From positions 108,080 through 172,079 of the forward strand of contig NZ_MCIA01000008.1 in NCBI RefSeq assembly GCF_003609635.1: a stretch of 64,000 bases of DNA, written 5' to 3'. A program made the position numbers and the translations under genes. How positions within the stretch are numbered: the first letter of the stretch is position 1; each line of letters opens with the position of its first letter. This stretch comes from Lacrimispora algidixylanolytica (lineage in GTDB: Bacteria > Bacillota > Clostridia > Lachnospirales > Lachnospiraceae). This document shows positions 6,681 to 17,769 of this stretch, one piece after another. The notes below the pieces were generated by a model. That model ran no database searches. It worked only from the letters and a program-made list of their open reading frames with translations, and had not been told where the DNA came from.

Positions 6681-7497
6681 ATTTCTTTCCCACCAGGCTA
6701 TAGGTCTGGCGGTATTCCTTTGGTGTAATACCCATGTACTTTTTAAATATTCTGCGGAAATAATCCACATCCTGATATCCACACTGATAAGCAATCTCAT
6801 TTCCTGTCAAACTAGACTCCACCAGCATTCGGCAAACTTTATTCAGTCTTGCTTCATGAATCCCTTCCGTAAGTGTCTTTCCATACACGGCGTTGTAGAC
6901 CCGCCCCAGATAGTCCGGGCTGCAATCCAGCTTTTCTGCTAGTATGGAGGAAGATAGAGGCTTTTCTAAATGATTCCTAATATACTGTCCTGCCTGGTTT
7001 GCAAGAAGAACCTTCTGCCCATTGACTTCCATAGGAGAAAGGGAATCGCTGAGCTCACAAAGAAGCTCTAAAAGCACCAGATTTAATATCCTTTTATCAT
7101 CCTGGCATACATTCTGTCGTTTGATGAACCGACGGAACAAGTCTTCAAACTGCTCCGGCTTTCTGACCCGTATTAACTGAGGCAAAGACATCACGTCTTG
7201 TCCCGTTCTAACCGCTTCCTCTTCCAGATGAAAATGAAGCCAATAAAAGGTAAGATCCTCATCAAACTCCCTAGTTCCCCAATGATGCCTTCCCGGAAAC
7301 AAGATAAGAGCCTCCCCTTCCTCCACATTATAAGTTATTTCTTCTTCTGCTATCCCCAAAACCCCTGAATTTACATAAATAATTTCAAAAGAATCCATGA
7401 CCCGGTCCGCGTGGCACCCCTTGCCACCCGTCACCAAGTATCCTGCATTAAGCGCCTTAACCGGAAGTACCGCTTTTAGCTGTAAAAAATGTTCCAT
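6679..7497 (-). CDS. AraC-family transcriptional regulator
   Basis: A 272-residue protein with a cupin-like N-terminal half (LILFPGRHHWGTREFDEDLT region) and a C-terminal AraC domain. The signature is IAYQCGYQDVDYFRRIFKKY, with GITPKEYRQ after it. The start at 7497 has an AGGGGGAAG site. It is divergent from the MFS transporter, with the pair separated by 161 bases that contain the inverted repeat GTAGT-N8-ACTAC (7603-7620), a possible regulatory site. It may control the transporter. Confidence 0.87.
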   Translation of the reverse strand: MEHFLQLKAVLPVKALNAGYLVTGGKGCHADRVMDSFEIIYVNSGVLGIAEEEITYNVEEGEALILFPGRHHWGTREFDEDLTFYWLHFHLEEEAVRTGQDVMSLPQLIRVRKPEQFEDLFRRFIKRQNVCQDDKRILNLVLLELLCELSDSLSPMEVNGQKVLLANQAGQYIRNHLEKPLSSSILAEKLDCSPDYLGRVYNAVYGKTLTEGIHEARLNKVCRMLVESSLTGNEIAYQCGYQDVDYFRRIFKKYMGITPKEYRQTYSLVGKK

Positions 7498-7658
7498 AAC
7501 TTCCCCCTGTCACCCCTGAGTCGGAATTCTCCAGTTTTTCGCTTCTTTTTCCTCTTGTATCCTTTCCATTCTACTGGCAATATTAAGAAAGGCAAAAAGA
7601 CGGTAGTTATACATTACTACTTCTTCTTTTTACCCAAGAATAGCAGAAAATTCACAAA

Positions 7659-9002
7659 ATGAAAAGGGGATTGCGGCAGATTTGCCGTCTAAATATCATG
7701 AACTTCATGTTTCAACTTAAAGAAGAGATTTTCCACAACCAATCTCAGGATGCACCTATGACAGATTCAGACTATTTAAGAAGCAGAAGATTTTTTATTG
7801 CAGAAGGCTGTTGTGCCAACGGCATCGTCACCTTGACTACTGGTGCATTTCTCTCCGGATATGCAAACTCATTAGGAGCTACAGACTCTATCAATGGAAT
7901 TATCGGTTCGCTGCCTCTTTTGTTATGCCTGCTGCAGATGTTCTCCGCCGTCCTGTTAGAAAGTATGCGCAGAAAAAAGGCCATTCTCACAGCCTTTTCC
8001 TTGATTCACCGGCTTTTACTTGCATCCGTGTTTTTTGTTCCACTCATTATAGAGAATCCGGCTTTTCGCTTGCTCGCTCTTATTGTGATCTATGGTACCG
8101 CTCATTTTTTCGGTGCATTTATTGGTACCGGAATTGGAAACTGGATTCTTCAACTGGTCCCGTCATCCATTCGAGGTAAATATCTTGGAAAGAAAGATTC
8201 TTTTGCCTTTGGCATGTCCACTGCCATCAGCCTGATTATGGGCCGGGTCATGGACTGGTTTCGAAATGCAGATATGGAACAGCAGGGATTTTTAGTGGTC
8301 GGTTGTGTCGTGTTTATCCTGGCATGCATGGATTTTTGGTGCCTTTCCTCAATCAAGGAACCCGAGAGTGTCCCCCATGTCCAGAAGCTTAAGGATTCCA
8401 TTCTTTCTCCTCTACTGGATAAAGAATACAGAAAAGTCATGTTCTCCTACATGTTCTGGAATGTGGCTTTGCAGGTGGCAGGCCCCTTTTTCAGCGTTTA
8501 CATGGTAACAGGATTAAAGCTTGACTATACTTATATTACCTTCCTGGGGCTTATTTCTTCCACGCTACGAATTATTGCCTCATGGCTTTGGGGGAAACTT
8601 GCAGATGCTACCTCATGGTTATTTGTTACAAGGACCTCTATGGGGCTCTTAGGGCTGATTCACGCTGGTTGGTTGTTTATGACACCGGAGACCTGCTATA
8701 TCCTCCAGCCTCCAATGCAGGCACTCTCAGGCATTGCCTGGGGCGGAATTGCCATCTCCGTCTTTCATCTGCAATATCACTATGCCCCTACCGATAAGCG
8801 AGTGCCATATGTCAGTGCCAATTCTTCTTATGCCGGACTTAGCGGATTCCTTGCAACCTTACTAGGCGCTTTCCTCTTAAAAGTTCTCCCCTCCATCCAT
8901 GTATTTGGCTTTCCAATGGGAGGGATGCAGATGTTATTTCTTTTATCCGGAACACTGATCTTAGGCTGTGTTCTTTACATGGGAAAACTGCGCACCCATT
9001 GA
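7659..9002 (+). CDS. MFS transporter
   Basis: Up to 447 residues with about twelve hydrophobic segments; SxGALLAGYA-like first helix (LTTGAFLSGYANSLGA) and two six-helix halves joined around residue 245. It resembles the MFS group found next to AraC regulators in Lachnospiraceae; the substrate is unknown. The start is uncertain: ATG 7659 has no good ribosome binding site, and ATG 7758 (MTDSDYLRSRRFF, preceded by CAGGA) would remove a non-membrane leader. It ends three bases from the convergent araR stop. Confidence 0.75.
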   Translation: MKRGLRQICRLNIMNFMFQLKEEIFHNQSQDAPMTDSDYLRSRRFFIAEGCCANGIVTLTTGAFLSGYANSLGATDSINGIIGSLPLLLCLLQMFSAVLLESMRRKKAILTAFSLIHRLLLASVFFVPLIIENPAFRLLALIVIYGTAHFFGAFIGTGIGNWILQLVPSSIRGKYLGKKDSFAFGMSTAISLIMGRVMDWFRNADMEQQGFLVVGCVVFILACMDFWCLSSIKEPESVPHVQKLKDSILSPLLDKEYRKVMFSYMFWNVALQVAGPFFSVYMVTGLKLDYTYITFLGLISSTLRIIASWLWGKLADATSWLFVTRTSMGLLGLIHAGWLFMTPETCYILQPPMQALSGIAWGGIAISVFHLQYHYAPTDKRVPYVSANSSYAGLSGFLATLLGAFLLKVLPSIHVFGFPMGGMQMLFLLSGTLILGCVLYMGKLRTH

Positions 9003-9004
9003 CC

Positions 9005-10105
9005 TTATTCTCTTCGGTCCCTACAAGATTCACGAATTACAAGCTCTGGCTTTAGTATCCGTTCTACCCGGCTTTCCTCATCTGGTATGCCGTCAATTTT
9101 CTCCAATAAAAGCTCCGCCGCCATAGCCCCCAGTCGTTCCTGGGGGTGAGCGATGGTGGTCAGCTTTACCATTCCATTTTCCGCAATAAAAGAGTTGTCG
9201 TATCCCGTAACTGATATGTCACCAGGTACTGAGAGCCCATTTTTTTCAAGGGTCTTTATAATCTCCAGAGCAATCTGATCGTTATAGCAGACAATCCCGT
9301 CAATCTCTTTTCCCTCTTCCAGCAGATATTTTAAGATCTCCGAAGGTTTGACCGTACGGTCTTCCGTATGAAACCAGATCACCATGTCAGGATCATAAGA
9401 TAATCCAGATTCCTGCAGGGCCTTTACATACCCTTTATGCCTGTCGATTCCCTGAATGTCATCAGCTTTGAAGATACCAAGAATATGCTTATGCCCCAAT
9501 TCTCTTAAATATTTGGTCACCAGATATCCTCCCATACAGTCATCCATGAGAATATGCGGTTTCTTCTTCATCTGAGAATAATATCCCTGAATGAATACAT
9601 AAGGAATCTTATAGAAATCAAGCTTGTCATAAAGCCCCTTGTGCCCGCACATGATCTCACTTTTGCTGGGCTCAATGATGAGGCCGTCAATATCCTTTTC
9701 CAGTATTTCTTCCAGGCTTTTGCTCTCCTTTAGCCTGCTGTTTCCAGTATTCTTAAGAATGATGCTATATCCGCCAGCCGTAAGCACGCTGTCGATGCCC
9801 TGAATCAACCTGGGGAAAATATAGTCCGATAAATAGGTAGTAATGACTGCTATATTGCCAGACCCCCTCTTCCCTCCAGCTTTTCTGGAGACAAAGGTTC
9901 CCCGCCCATGTACCGCTTCGATAAATCCTTCCTGTTCCAGAATAGAGAGTGCTTTTCTGACCGTGTGGCGGCTTACGTGACAGGAGGCGGATAATTCATT
10001 TTCAGACGGCAGACGATCTCCTGGTTTTCTTTTCCCGGATACGATATCCTGCTTTAATTCTTCCATCAATACATAATATTTTGTCTTTCCGCTGTCCTCT
10101 GCCAT
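9005..10105 (-). CDS. araR: arabinose operon repressor AraR (GntR-LacI hybrid)
   Basis: A 366-residue protein with a GntR-type winged helix at residues about 6-75 (PSENELSASCHVSRHTVRKA) fused to a LacI/periplasmic-binding-type effector domain (residues 80-360; GYDNSFIAE, TTIAHPQERLG). This combination is the AraR architecture. The start at 10105 follows AAGGAG; the longer reading frame to 10153 would overlap araD. It is the last gene of the arabinose operon and probably represses it when arabinose is absent, acting on the palindrome at 15679-15704. Confidence 0.88.
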   Translation of the reverse strand: MAEDSGKTKYYVLMEELKQDIVSGKRKPGDRLPSENELSASCHVSRHTVRKALSILEQEGFIEAVHGRGTFVSRKAGGKRGSGNIAVITTYLSDYIFPRLIQGIDSVLTAGGYSIILKNTGNSRLKESKSLEEILEKDIDGLIIEPSKSEIMCGHKGLYDKLDFYKIPYVFIQGYYSQMKKKPHILMDDCMGGYLVTKYLRELGHKHILGIFKADDIQGIDRHKGYVKALQESGLSYDPDMVIWFHTEDRTVKPSEILKYLLEEGKEIDGIVCYNDQIALEIIKTLEKNGLSVPGDISVTGYDNSFIAENGMVKLTTIAHPQERLGAMAAELLLEKIDGIPDEESRVERILKPELVIRESCRDRRE

Positions 10106-10115
10106 AGAAAACTCC

Positions 10116-10811
10116 TTACGATTTTTTTTGCCCGTAATACGCATTGGGGCCATGTTTGCGCATAAAATGCTTATCCTGCATGCACTGAGGTGCAGGTATT
10201 ATGGAAGGGTTCAACAATTCGGTCATGAGATTCATTTTTGCAATCTCTTCTAATACCACCGCATTATGAACTGCATTGTCCGCATCGGTTCCCCAAGTAA
10301 AGGGGCCGTGGTTTTTACAAAGGATCCCAGGAACGTGCATGGGATTTCTTCCCTGAAGGGTTTCTATAATCACTAGTCCGGTGTTCTTTTCATACCCCTC
10401 TTCAATCTCTTCCTCTGTCAGATTTCTGGCACATGGAATCTCTCCGTAGAAATAATCGGCATGAGTGGTCCCATAGCAAGGAATCCCTCTGCCTGCCTGT
10501 GCCCAGGAGGTCGCCATTGGGGAATGGGTATGGACGATTCCTCCTACCGTTAAAAAAACCTTATAAAGTTCCAGATGAGTGGCCGTATCGGAGGAAGGGT
10601 TTAAGTCTCCTTCCACCTTATTTCCAAGCAGATCCATGACTACCATATCTTCTGGCTTTAGGATGTCATAATCCACACCACTTGGTTTGATGACAAAAAG
10701 TCCCTTCTCCCGGTCAATTCCACTGACATTTCCCCAGGTATATGTAATAAGTCCTTTTCTTGGCAACTCCATATTTGCTTCGTATACCGAGCGTTTCAAT
10801 TCTTCCAGCAT
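10116..10811 (-). CDS. araD: L-ribulose-5-phosphate 4-epimerase
   Basis: A 231-residue class II aldolase-fold enzyme that converts L-ribulose 5-phosphate to D-xylulose 5-phosphate. Visible features are the phosphate loop YTWGNVSG (24-31), SSDTATH with the zinc-site Asp75, HTHSP with His94 and His96, and CKNHG with His168. Length equals the family standard. It has a GGAGAG ribosome binding site and lies 10 bases before araR and 27 bases after araB. Confidence 0.95.
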   Translation of the reverse strand: MLEELKRSVYEANMELPRKGLITYTWGNVSGIDREKGLFVIKPSGVDYDILKPEDMVVMDLLGNKVEGDLNPSSDTATHLELYKVFLTVGGIVHTHSPMATSWAQAGRGIPCYGTTHADYFYGEIPCARNLTEEEIEEGYEKNTGLVIIETLQGRNPMHVPGILCKNHGPFTWGTDADNAVHNAVVLEEIAKMNLMTELLNPSIIPAPQCMQDKHFMRKHGPNAYYGQKKS

Positions 10812-10838
10812 GTTCTCTCCGCCTTTCCAAATGTAGTA

Positions 10839-12437
10839 TTATTTAAAATAATCCAGTGCAGCCCGTTCTATGGAAAGTCCCTTTTTATATCGCTCCATAT
10901 ATACGGTAAATCCCGCCTCATCTTCTGGATCCGGCTTTACCACAGTACCAGCTTCTCCATGAAATACCTTTTGAGCCAGGTAATGGTCTAAGGATTCCCC
11001 TTCTTCTTTTCGAATTAGATAGGAGGCCAAAAGTGCAGCTCCCCAGGCGCCGCCTTCTCCTGCAGTTTCCATAACAGAAACAGGAACATTCATAGCTGCC
11101 GCCATAATGCTTTGACCTACCCCTTTCGTCTTAAAGAGTCCTCCATGGCCTAATAACACATCAAGCTTTACATCTTCTTTATAAAGAATTTCCATCCCTA
11201 CCTTTAAGGCTCCTAAAGCAGTATAGAGATGAACCCTCATAAAGTTGGCTAGGTTAAAACGACTCTCCGGTGTGCGGACAAACAAAGGTCTTCCTTCTTC
11301 AAAATGGGTGATATGTTCCCCAGAGAGGTAACCGTAAGACAATAAATTGCCTCCATCTTTATCTCCCTCCAAAGCCTTTTGATAAAGGGTAGAAAACAAG
11401 GTGTTCTTATCCGTCTTCATTCCCATGGCATCGGCAAACTCTTCAAACAGAGATACCCAGGCATTTAAATCAGAAGTACAGTTGTTACAATGGACCATTG
11501 CCACAGAATCGCCTGCTGGAGTGGTGACCATATCGATTTCCTCATACACTTTAGACAGCTCCTTTTCAAGAACTACCATGGCAAATACACTGGTACCAGC
11601 AGAAACATTACCAGTTCTTCTTGCTACGCTGTTGGTTGCTGTCATACCGGTTCCTGCATCTCCTTCTGGCGGACATAGAGGAATCCCAGCCTTTAAATTC
11701 CCACTGACATCAAGAAGGGCGGCGCCCTCTAAGGTCAATGAACCAGCCTCTTCTCCAGCAGTTAATACCTTAGGCATAATATCTTTTAACTTCCAGGGAA
11801 GATGTTCTGTATCAATCAGGGAATCAAACTGATCCACCATGTTCTCATAATAGTCCTTTGTGCTGCTGTCAATAGGAAACATGCCTGCACAGTCTCCAAT
11901 TCCAAGAACTCTCTTTCCTGTAAGCTTCCAGTGGACATACCCCTCCAGGGTGATGAGGTAATCAATGGAAGAGACGTGCTCCTCTTTGTTTAAGATGGCC
12001 TGATACAGATGGGCGATGCTCCATCTCTGGGGAATATGATAGGAAAATAAGTCGGTTAGCACATTAGATGCCTCTTCTGTCATGGTATTTCTCCACGTCC
12101 GGAAAGGAACCAGGATCTCCCCTTCCTTGTCAAAAGCCATATATCCATGCATCATGGCAGAAAAACAGATGGCTCCAATGGTGGTCAGTGTTTCTCCATA
12201 AGTTTCCTTCACTTCCTCTGCCATTTTCTGATAGCTGTCCTGGACACCTTTCCAGATATCGGGGATGGAATATGTCCAGATCCCATTCTCATACTTGTTT
12301 TCCCAATCATGACTGCCAGAGGCAATTGGGTTGTGGTCTTCATCCACGAGTACTGCCTTAATTCTTGTAGAACCAAGTTCAATTCCAAGGGCTGTCTTAC
12401 CTTCCCTGATTACTGCTGCGATTTCTTTTCCTATCAT
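10839..12437 (-). CDS. araB: L-ribulokinase (FGGY family)
   Basis: A 532-residue FGGY-type sugar kinase that phosphorylates L-ribulose. The N-terminal ATPase fold starts [17 protein letters not shown], there is a [12 protein letters not shown] segment in the middle and a C-terminal [12 protein letters not shown] followed by GEGGAWGAA. Length and the long C-terminal domain fit the clostridial AraB group (xylulose kinase-like rather than E. coli AraB). It has an AGGAGG site 8 bases from the start. Flanked by araD and araA. Confidence 0.92.
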   Translation of the reverse strand: MIGKEIAAVIREGKTALGIELGSTRIKAVLVDEDHNPIASGSHDWENKYENGIWTYSIPDIWKGVQDSYQKMAEEVKETYGETLTTIGAICFSAMMHGYMAFDKEGEILVPFRTWRNTMTEEASNVLTDLFSYHIPQRWSIAHLYQAILNKEEHVSSIDYLITLEGYVHWKLTGKRVLGIGDCAGMFPIDSSTKDYYENMVDQFDSLIDTEHLPWKLKDIMPKVLTAGEEAGSLTLEGAALLDVSGNLKAGIPLCPPEGDAGTGMTATNSVARRTGNVSAGTSVFAMVVLEKELSKVYEEIDMVTTPAGDSVAMVHCNNCTSDLNAWVSLFEEFADAMGMKTDKNTLFSTLYQKALEGDKDGGNLLSYGYLSGEHITHFEEGRPLFVRTPESRFNLANFMRVHLYTALGALKVGMEILYKEDVKLDVLLGHGGLFKTKGVGQSIMAAAMNVPVSVMETAGEGGAWGAALLASYLIRKEEGESLDHYLAQKVFHGEAGTVVKPDPEDEAGFTVYMERYKKGLSIERAALDYFK

Positions 12438-12495
12438 TTGGACCCCTCCTTTTAAAATGGGCCCGCTCCATTAGGAGGCGGACCCCATTATGTTC

Positions 12496-13989
12496 TTAGC
12501 GGTACACAACCGAATTCCACTTCAATTCGTTCTTCAAATCACGTATGGTGGTCTTCTCATCAATATAGATTGCTTCAATTCCCATGGCTTCCGCCCAGTC
12601 ACCCATCTGCTCTGCTGTTAAATCATAGGAAAATGCCGTATGATGCGCACCTCCAGCCAGAATCCAGCTTTCAGCCCCAGTGATGAGATTTGGCTCTGGA
12701 GTCCAAAACGCAGTGGCTACTGGAAGCTTTGGCATAGGCTTTTCTATCTTCTTACAGTTTACAGTATTGATAATGAGACGGAACCGGTTCCCTAGATCAA
12801 TGAGAGAAGTCGCAATGCCTTTCCCCTCTTTCGCCGTAAATACAAGGCGTGCAGGATCTTCTCTATTACCCATAGACAATGGATTAACCCTGATTGAAAC
12901 CTTCCCCTCTGCAATGCTTGGGCATACCTCTAACATGTGGGCCTGAAGAATGCCTTCCTTTCCTGGAACTAGATTATAAGTATAATCCTCCATAAAAGAA
13001 GTTCCCTTTGCATTTGGTATCCCAGAGGTCATGATCTTCATTAGGCGAACCATGGCAGCCGTCTTCCAATCTCCTTCCCCACCAAAGCCATACCCCTTCT
13101 CCATCAAACGCTGAATGGCAAGACCAGGAAGCTGCTGTAAGGTACCAAGATCTCCAAAATGAGTGACAATGGCCTGATAATCCTTTTCCTTTAAGAACTG
13201 CTCAAATCCCAGCTCAATCCTTGCCTGAGCTGCTACGTGTGCCTTAAATTCCTCTGGATCTCTTCCTTCTGTTACGATTTCATATCGGCTGTAGTATTCC
13301 TCTACCAGAGAAGATATCTCACCCTCTTTTACATCTTTTACATAATCTGTAATCTCATTAACAGGATAAGCATCAATCTCCCAACCAAACTTTAACTGGG
13401 CTTCTACCTTATCTCCTTCGGTTACGGCTACATTTCTCATGTTATCTGCAAAACGGACCACACGGACATGGCTGCTTTCCATGACTCCTACAGCCGTACG
13501 CATCCAGTCTCCGATTCGATTCTGAACACTTTCATCATCCCAAAATCCTGCAATCACCTTTCTTGCCATTCCCATTCTTGTTACCATATGACCAAATTCC
13601 CGATCACCATGGGCAGATTGATTTTCGTTCATGAAATCCATGTCAATGGAGTCATAAGGAATCTCCTGATTGAACTGGGTATGTAAATGAAGCAGCGGCT
13701 TTCTATATTCCTGCAATCCTAAAATCCAGGATTTTGCGGGAGAAAAGGTGTGCATCCAAGTGATGACTCCAGCGCAGGTCTCATCGTCATTTGCCTGATG
13801 AAACAAAGACCGTATGGATGCATTGTCAATAAGAACCGGTTTTAGTACCACTTGAAATGGTAAAAGCCCACAGGCATTGAGCCGCTCCGTTATAATGGCT
13901 GAATGCCTTGCTACATTGCTCAGACACTCTTCCCCATAGAGGTCCTGGGAACCGGTTGCAAACCAGAATTTATATTCTTTACTTACCAT
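12496..13989 (-). CDS. araA: L-arabinose isomerase
   Basis: A 497-residue enzyme converting L-arabinose to L-ribulose. The N-terminus YKFWFATGSQDLYGEE is the AraA signature; GFGGEGDWKTAAMVRL and GTSFMEDYTYN carry the metal-site glutamates, and a GGAHHTAFS segment the C-terminal histidines. Full length. It starts at 13989 after AAGGGGGTAATC and lies 19 bases after the arabinofuranosidase gene. Confidence 0.96.
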   Translation of the reverse strand: MVSKEYKFWFATGSQDLYGEECLSNVARHSAIITERLNACGLLPFQVVLKPVLIDNASIRSLFHQANDDETCAGVITWMHTFSPAKSWILGLQEYRKPLLHLHTQFNQEIPYDSIDMDFMNENQSAHGDREFGHMVTRMGMARKVIAGFWDDESVQNRIGDWMRTAVGVMESSHVRVVRFADNMRNVAVTEGDKVEAQLKFGWEIDAYPVNEITDYVKDVKEGEISSLVEEYYSRYEIVTEGRDPEEFKAHVAAQARIELGFEQFLKEKDYQAIVTHFGDLGTLQQLPGLAIQRLMEKGYGFGGEGDWKTAAMVRLMKIMTSGIPNAKGTSFMEDYTYNLVPGKEGILQAHMLEVCPSIAEGKVSIRVNPLSMGNREDPARLVFTAKEGKGIATSLIDLGNRFRLIINTVNCKKIEKPMPKLPVATAFWTPEPNLITGAESWILAGGAHHTAFSYDLTAEQMGDWAEAMGIEAIYIDEKTTIRDLKNELKWNSVVYR

Positions 13990-14008
13990 AAGATTACCCC
14001 CTTATTAT

Positions 14009-15556
<1,548 letters not shown>

Positions 15557-15579
15557 CTATTTATTATTCGCCAAATGCT

Positions 15580-15618
15580 TTACGGTAATCGTTCTGAGAT
15601 ATGCACAAAAGATCTCAT
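15580..15618 (-). CDS. possible 12-residue leader peptide of the arabinose operon
   Basis: ATG at 15618 follows AGGAGG with 8 bases between them, a better site than that of many genes here, and encodes MRSFVHISERLP before TAA at 15580. It lies in the roughly 140-base leader between the promoter and abfA. Function and translation are unproven. Confidence 0.35.
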   Translation of the reverse strand: MRSFVHISERLP

Positions 15619-15673
15619 ACGTTATACCTCCTGCTCTTTCCATAAGATGGATAAGATATCCTCTTACTACCAA

Positions 15674-15701
15674 TTTATAACTTGTACGCACCATTGCACA
15701 A
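15674..15701 (-). promoter_or_regulatory. arabinose operon promoter
   Basis: On the minus strand TTGTGC (15696-15701), a 16-base spacer and TATAAA (15674-15679). Confidence 0.6.
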
Positions 15702-15704
15702 GTT
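15679..15704. promoter_or_regulatory. AraR-like operator
   Basis: AACTTGT (15679-15685) and ACAAGTT (15698-15704) are 7-base inverted arms. Both half sites carry the CTTGTAC / GCACAAG pattern of known AraR boxes (B. subtilis ATTTGTACGTACAAAT type). The site covers the spacer and -35 box of the promoter. Confidence 0.6.
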
Positions 15705-15780
15705 GTTTTTCATTATTCTATCATATTTAGCACTTTTTACAAGAAACTTAACGATTCCTTTATTATCTATATTACAAGAG

Positions 15781-15865
15781 AGAGTCTGACTTGTCAGACT
15801 CTGGCGCTGACGCGCTGTCACTTTAGTGACATCTTCCTCTTAAGCGTCATGTGCATCCTGCATGT
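15781..15865 (+). repeat. structured intergenic repeat, copy 1
   Basis: The 43-base core at 15788-15830 aligns without gaps to 36741-36783 with 29 of 43 identical positions, and a further conserved stretch follows (CTTAAGCGT..ATGTG here). It folds into successive hairpins: arms AGAGTCTGAC/GTCAGACTCT, a short GCG-CTGA-CGC stem, and GTCAC-TTT-AGTGAC. In the second copy two stem pairs change on both sides. Family not recognised; strand is arbitrary. The rest of 15705-16102 shows no gene. Confidence 0.55.
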
Positions 15866-16102
15866 CTTACCACGGGAAAGGTTAAAATCACTAAGGGAGA
15901 ATAAAACAGCAGAACGCTACTTTAGGGAAGTTTAATTAGTTAATTTTTTATCAATATAACATATGCCAGAATCTTTCGGGTATAATCCATTAAATAATCA
16001 CAAATACAGCAAATACAGATCATATAGTTCGGGTTTACTAGGCAAATTCACAAAGTCATAGACATATTACACAATTTATTTTTTATTATTTATGAATTTT
16101 TG

Positions 16103-16133
16103 TTGACACTTTTTCTCACATTTCGGTTATATT
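16103..16133 (+). promoter_or_regulatory. orphan sigma-A promoter
   Basis: TTGACA (16103-16108), a 19-base spacer and TATATT (16128-16133). No plus-strand gene follows before the terminator at 16205-16238. Confidence 0.45.
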
Positions 16134-16139
16134 ATATTT

Positions 16140-16238
16140 GTAACCCCCCCCAATACATTATATAGTTTTTGCTACACCCCATAAGAAACGAAATACCTTC
16201 TCCGAAAAAAGACCAGCTACCCCAGCTGGTCTTTTTCA
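16140..16238 (+). ncRNA. candidate small RNA with C-rich 5' end
   Basis: A promoter at 16103-16133 and a terminator at 16205-16238 bracket about 100 bases with no ORF. The predicted 5' part contains a run of nine C (from about 16143) and a later ACACCCC, both able to pair with G-rich ribosome binding sites, as in C-rich regulatory RNAs of Firmicutes. The terminator would be shared with the convergent dacF gene. This is inference only. Confidence 0.35.
16205..16238. terminator. bidirectional terminator (dacF / candidate sRNA)
   Basis: GACCAGCT-ACCCC-AGCTGGTC with TTTTTC to the right and AAAAAA to the left, so it can end transcripts from both sides. Confidence 0.8.
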
Positions 16239-16257
16239 TTGTTCGTTATCTTATTGT

Positions 16258-17697
16258 TTACTTTTTACCTTTTGTATTACGGCGATCCTTTAACATACGT
16301 TCAAAGGCTTCTCCATCGCCATCTTCTCTCAAACGACGTCTCCGCTCTTCTCTGCGAATCTCGCTTTCCCTAAATTCCTTTTTTCTTTTAAATACAACAA
16401 ATCCAATACCAGCTCCAGCTACTAACAAAATGGCAGCAATCACGGCTACTAAAATCCCCACGCCCTTACCGCCTGACATCTTGACACCAGAAGCGGGTAG
16501 TTCCTTGCTTCCTTCGGTAGTAACTGCCTCTTTCGTACCTTCACCAGCTGCCTGGTCGGATTCCGGAGTGCCGTTTTGGGCTATTAAGTAAGCCTGACCC
16601 ACGTTTCTATCATTATAAGTATATCGAATCAGCGCTACGGCTCCCTTTGGACTGCCTTTCGGTAGCTCCGTTACGAGAGTCTTGCTTGCATCAGAAAACT
16701 TAGCATCTTTTGGAAGGGTGATGATCTGACCTTGCTCTAGTTCCAACTCTGATGGCTGAAAATTCTTCTCTCCAACTACAACCGGCTCTTCCCCTTGAAT
16801 ATAGGAGGTCTCATTTCCATCTATTTTGAAATTCTCAAAACGGTCGTACCCAAACTGCAACAGATTTTTTCCGTCCACAAAATACTGCCTTGGGCTTCCC
16901 TTTAAGATAACAGAAATAAGCCTTCTTCCATCCTGTTCTGCATAAGTTACCAGTGTATTGCCTGCCTTAATTAAGTAACCGGTTTTCCCTGCTACCGCCG
17001 CTGGAAAATAAAACTCACTTGAGGATTCACTTGTTTTCAGCAGACGGTGTTCATTATATATGGTAAGTCCTTCTGGGTTATTGACGGTAGGAGGAATCTT
17101 ATGGCTTAAAGCAGAACCGATCTCCACAAGCTTCTTATTGTTGTATGCAGCTTTGGCGATCAGTGCCATATCATAGGCAGATACATACTGAGTATCTCCA
17201 TTCAGTCCAGAAGGATTCTCAAAATGGCTCTCTGTGCATCCAAGCTCCTCCAGCTTTTGATTCATCAGCTTCACAAAATCTTCTCTGCTTCCTGCCACAT
17301 GCTCCGCGAGGGCATTGGCTGCCTGATTGCATGAGTGAAGGATAAGAGAATAAAGGCAATCCTCCACAGAAAGTTTATCTCCATCCGTTACATTTAACTT
17401 GTTCCCGCTTCCCGCTTCCACGTTTAATACAGAATCTTTGGAAAAGGTAACCATATCATCAGGTTTGGCCCGCTCCAGCACGATTAGTGCGGTCAATATC
17501 TTCGTAATACTAGCAGGTGGATATTGTCCATGCATATTTTTCCCAAATATCACTGCTCCCGAATCTGCATCAATCACAATACCGGATTCTGCCTGGATGT
17601 CAGTATCTGAGGGCCAGTCCGGTTTTGCGTATACCGTTATAAGAAATAACTGGCTGATCAAAAGACAGCACAGCAATGTTTTCAATCTTTGTTTCAA
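16258..17697 (-). CDS. dacF: D-alanyl-D-alanine carboxypeptidase (DacF-type PBP)
   Basis: A 479-residue penicillin-binding protein that trims the terminal D-Ala of peptidoglycan stem peptides. With the TTG start at 17697 it has a signal peptide (KQR, then a hydrophobic stretch ending ITVYA), active-site SITK (63-66), SCN (122-124) and KTG (238-240), a C-terminal PBP5-like domain, and a C-terminal membrane helix (GILVAVIAAILLVAGAGIG) followed by a charged cytoplasmic tail. TTG is preferred because GGAGGG lies 7 bases before it; a start at 17715 or 17739 would put a hydrophilic leader before the signal and reach into the rny terminator. Confidence 0.88.
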   Translation of the reverse strand: MKQRLKTLLCCLLISQLFLITVYAKPDWPSDTDIQAESGIVIDADSGAVIFGKNMHGQYPPASITKILTALIVLERAKPDDMVTFSKDSVLNVEAGSGNKLNVTDGDKLSVEDCLYSLILHSCNQAANALAEHVAGSREDFVKLMNQKLEELGCTESHFENPSGLNGDTQYVSAYDMALIAKAAYNNKKLVEIGSALSHKIPPTVNNPEGLTIYNEHRLLKTSESSSEFYFPAAVAGKTGYLIKAGNTLVTYAEQDGRRLISVILKGSPRQYFVDGKNLLQFGYDRFENFKIDGNETSYIQGEEPVVVGEKNFQPSELELEQGQIITLPKDAKFSDASKTLVTELPKGSPKGAVALIRYTYNDRNVGQAYLIAQNGTPESDQAAGEGTKEAVTTEGSKELPASGVKMSGGKGVGILVAVIAAILLVAGAGIGFVVFKRKKEFRESEIRREERRRRLREDGDGEAFERMLKDRRNTKGKK

Positions 17698-17704
17698 GCA
17701 TTTG

Positions 17705-17710
17705 CCCTCC
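17705..17710 (-). promoter_or_regulatory. ribosome binding site that selects a TTG start for dacF
   Basis: GGAGGG on the minus strand, 7 bases before the TTG at 17697. An out-of-frame ATG lies between. Confidence 0.6.
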
Positions 17711-17717
17711 GACATTA

Positions 17718-17762
17718 AAAATGCCCTAAAACCGCACATAGAATATTATACGGTTTTAGGGC
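17718..17762 (-). terminator. rny terminator
   Basis: 12-base arms GCCCTAAAACCG (17723-17734 and 17751-17762), followed on the minus strand by ATTTTT. It lies 8 bases after the rny stop. Confidence 0.8.
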
Positions 17763-17769
17763 ACCATTT

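Noticed and set aside
17715..17739. ATG or other upstream starts for dacF
   Set aside because: They overlap the rny terminator, lack a good ribosome binding site and would place a hydrophilic leader before the signal peptide.
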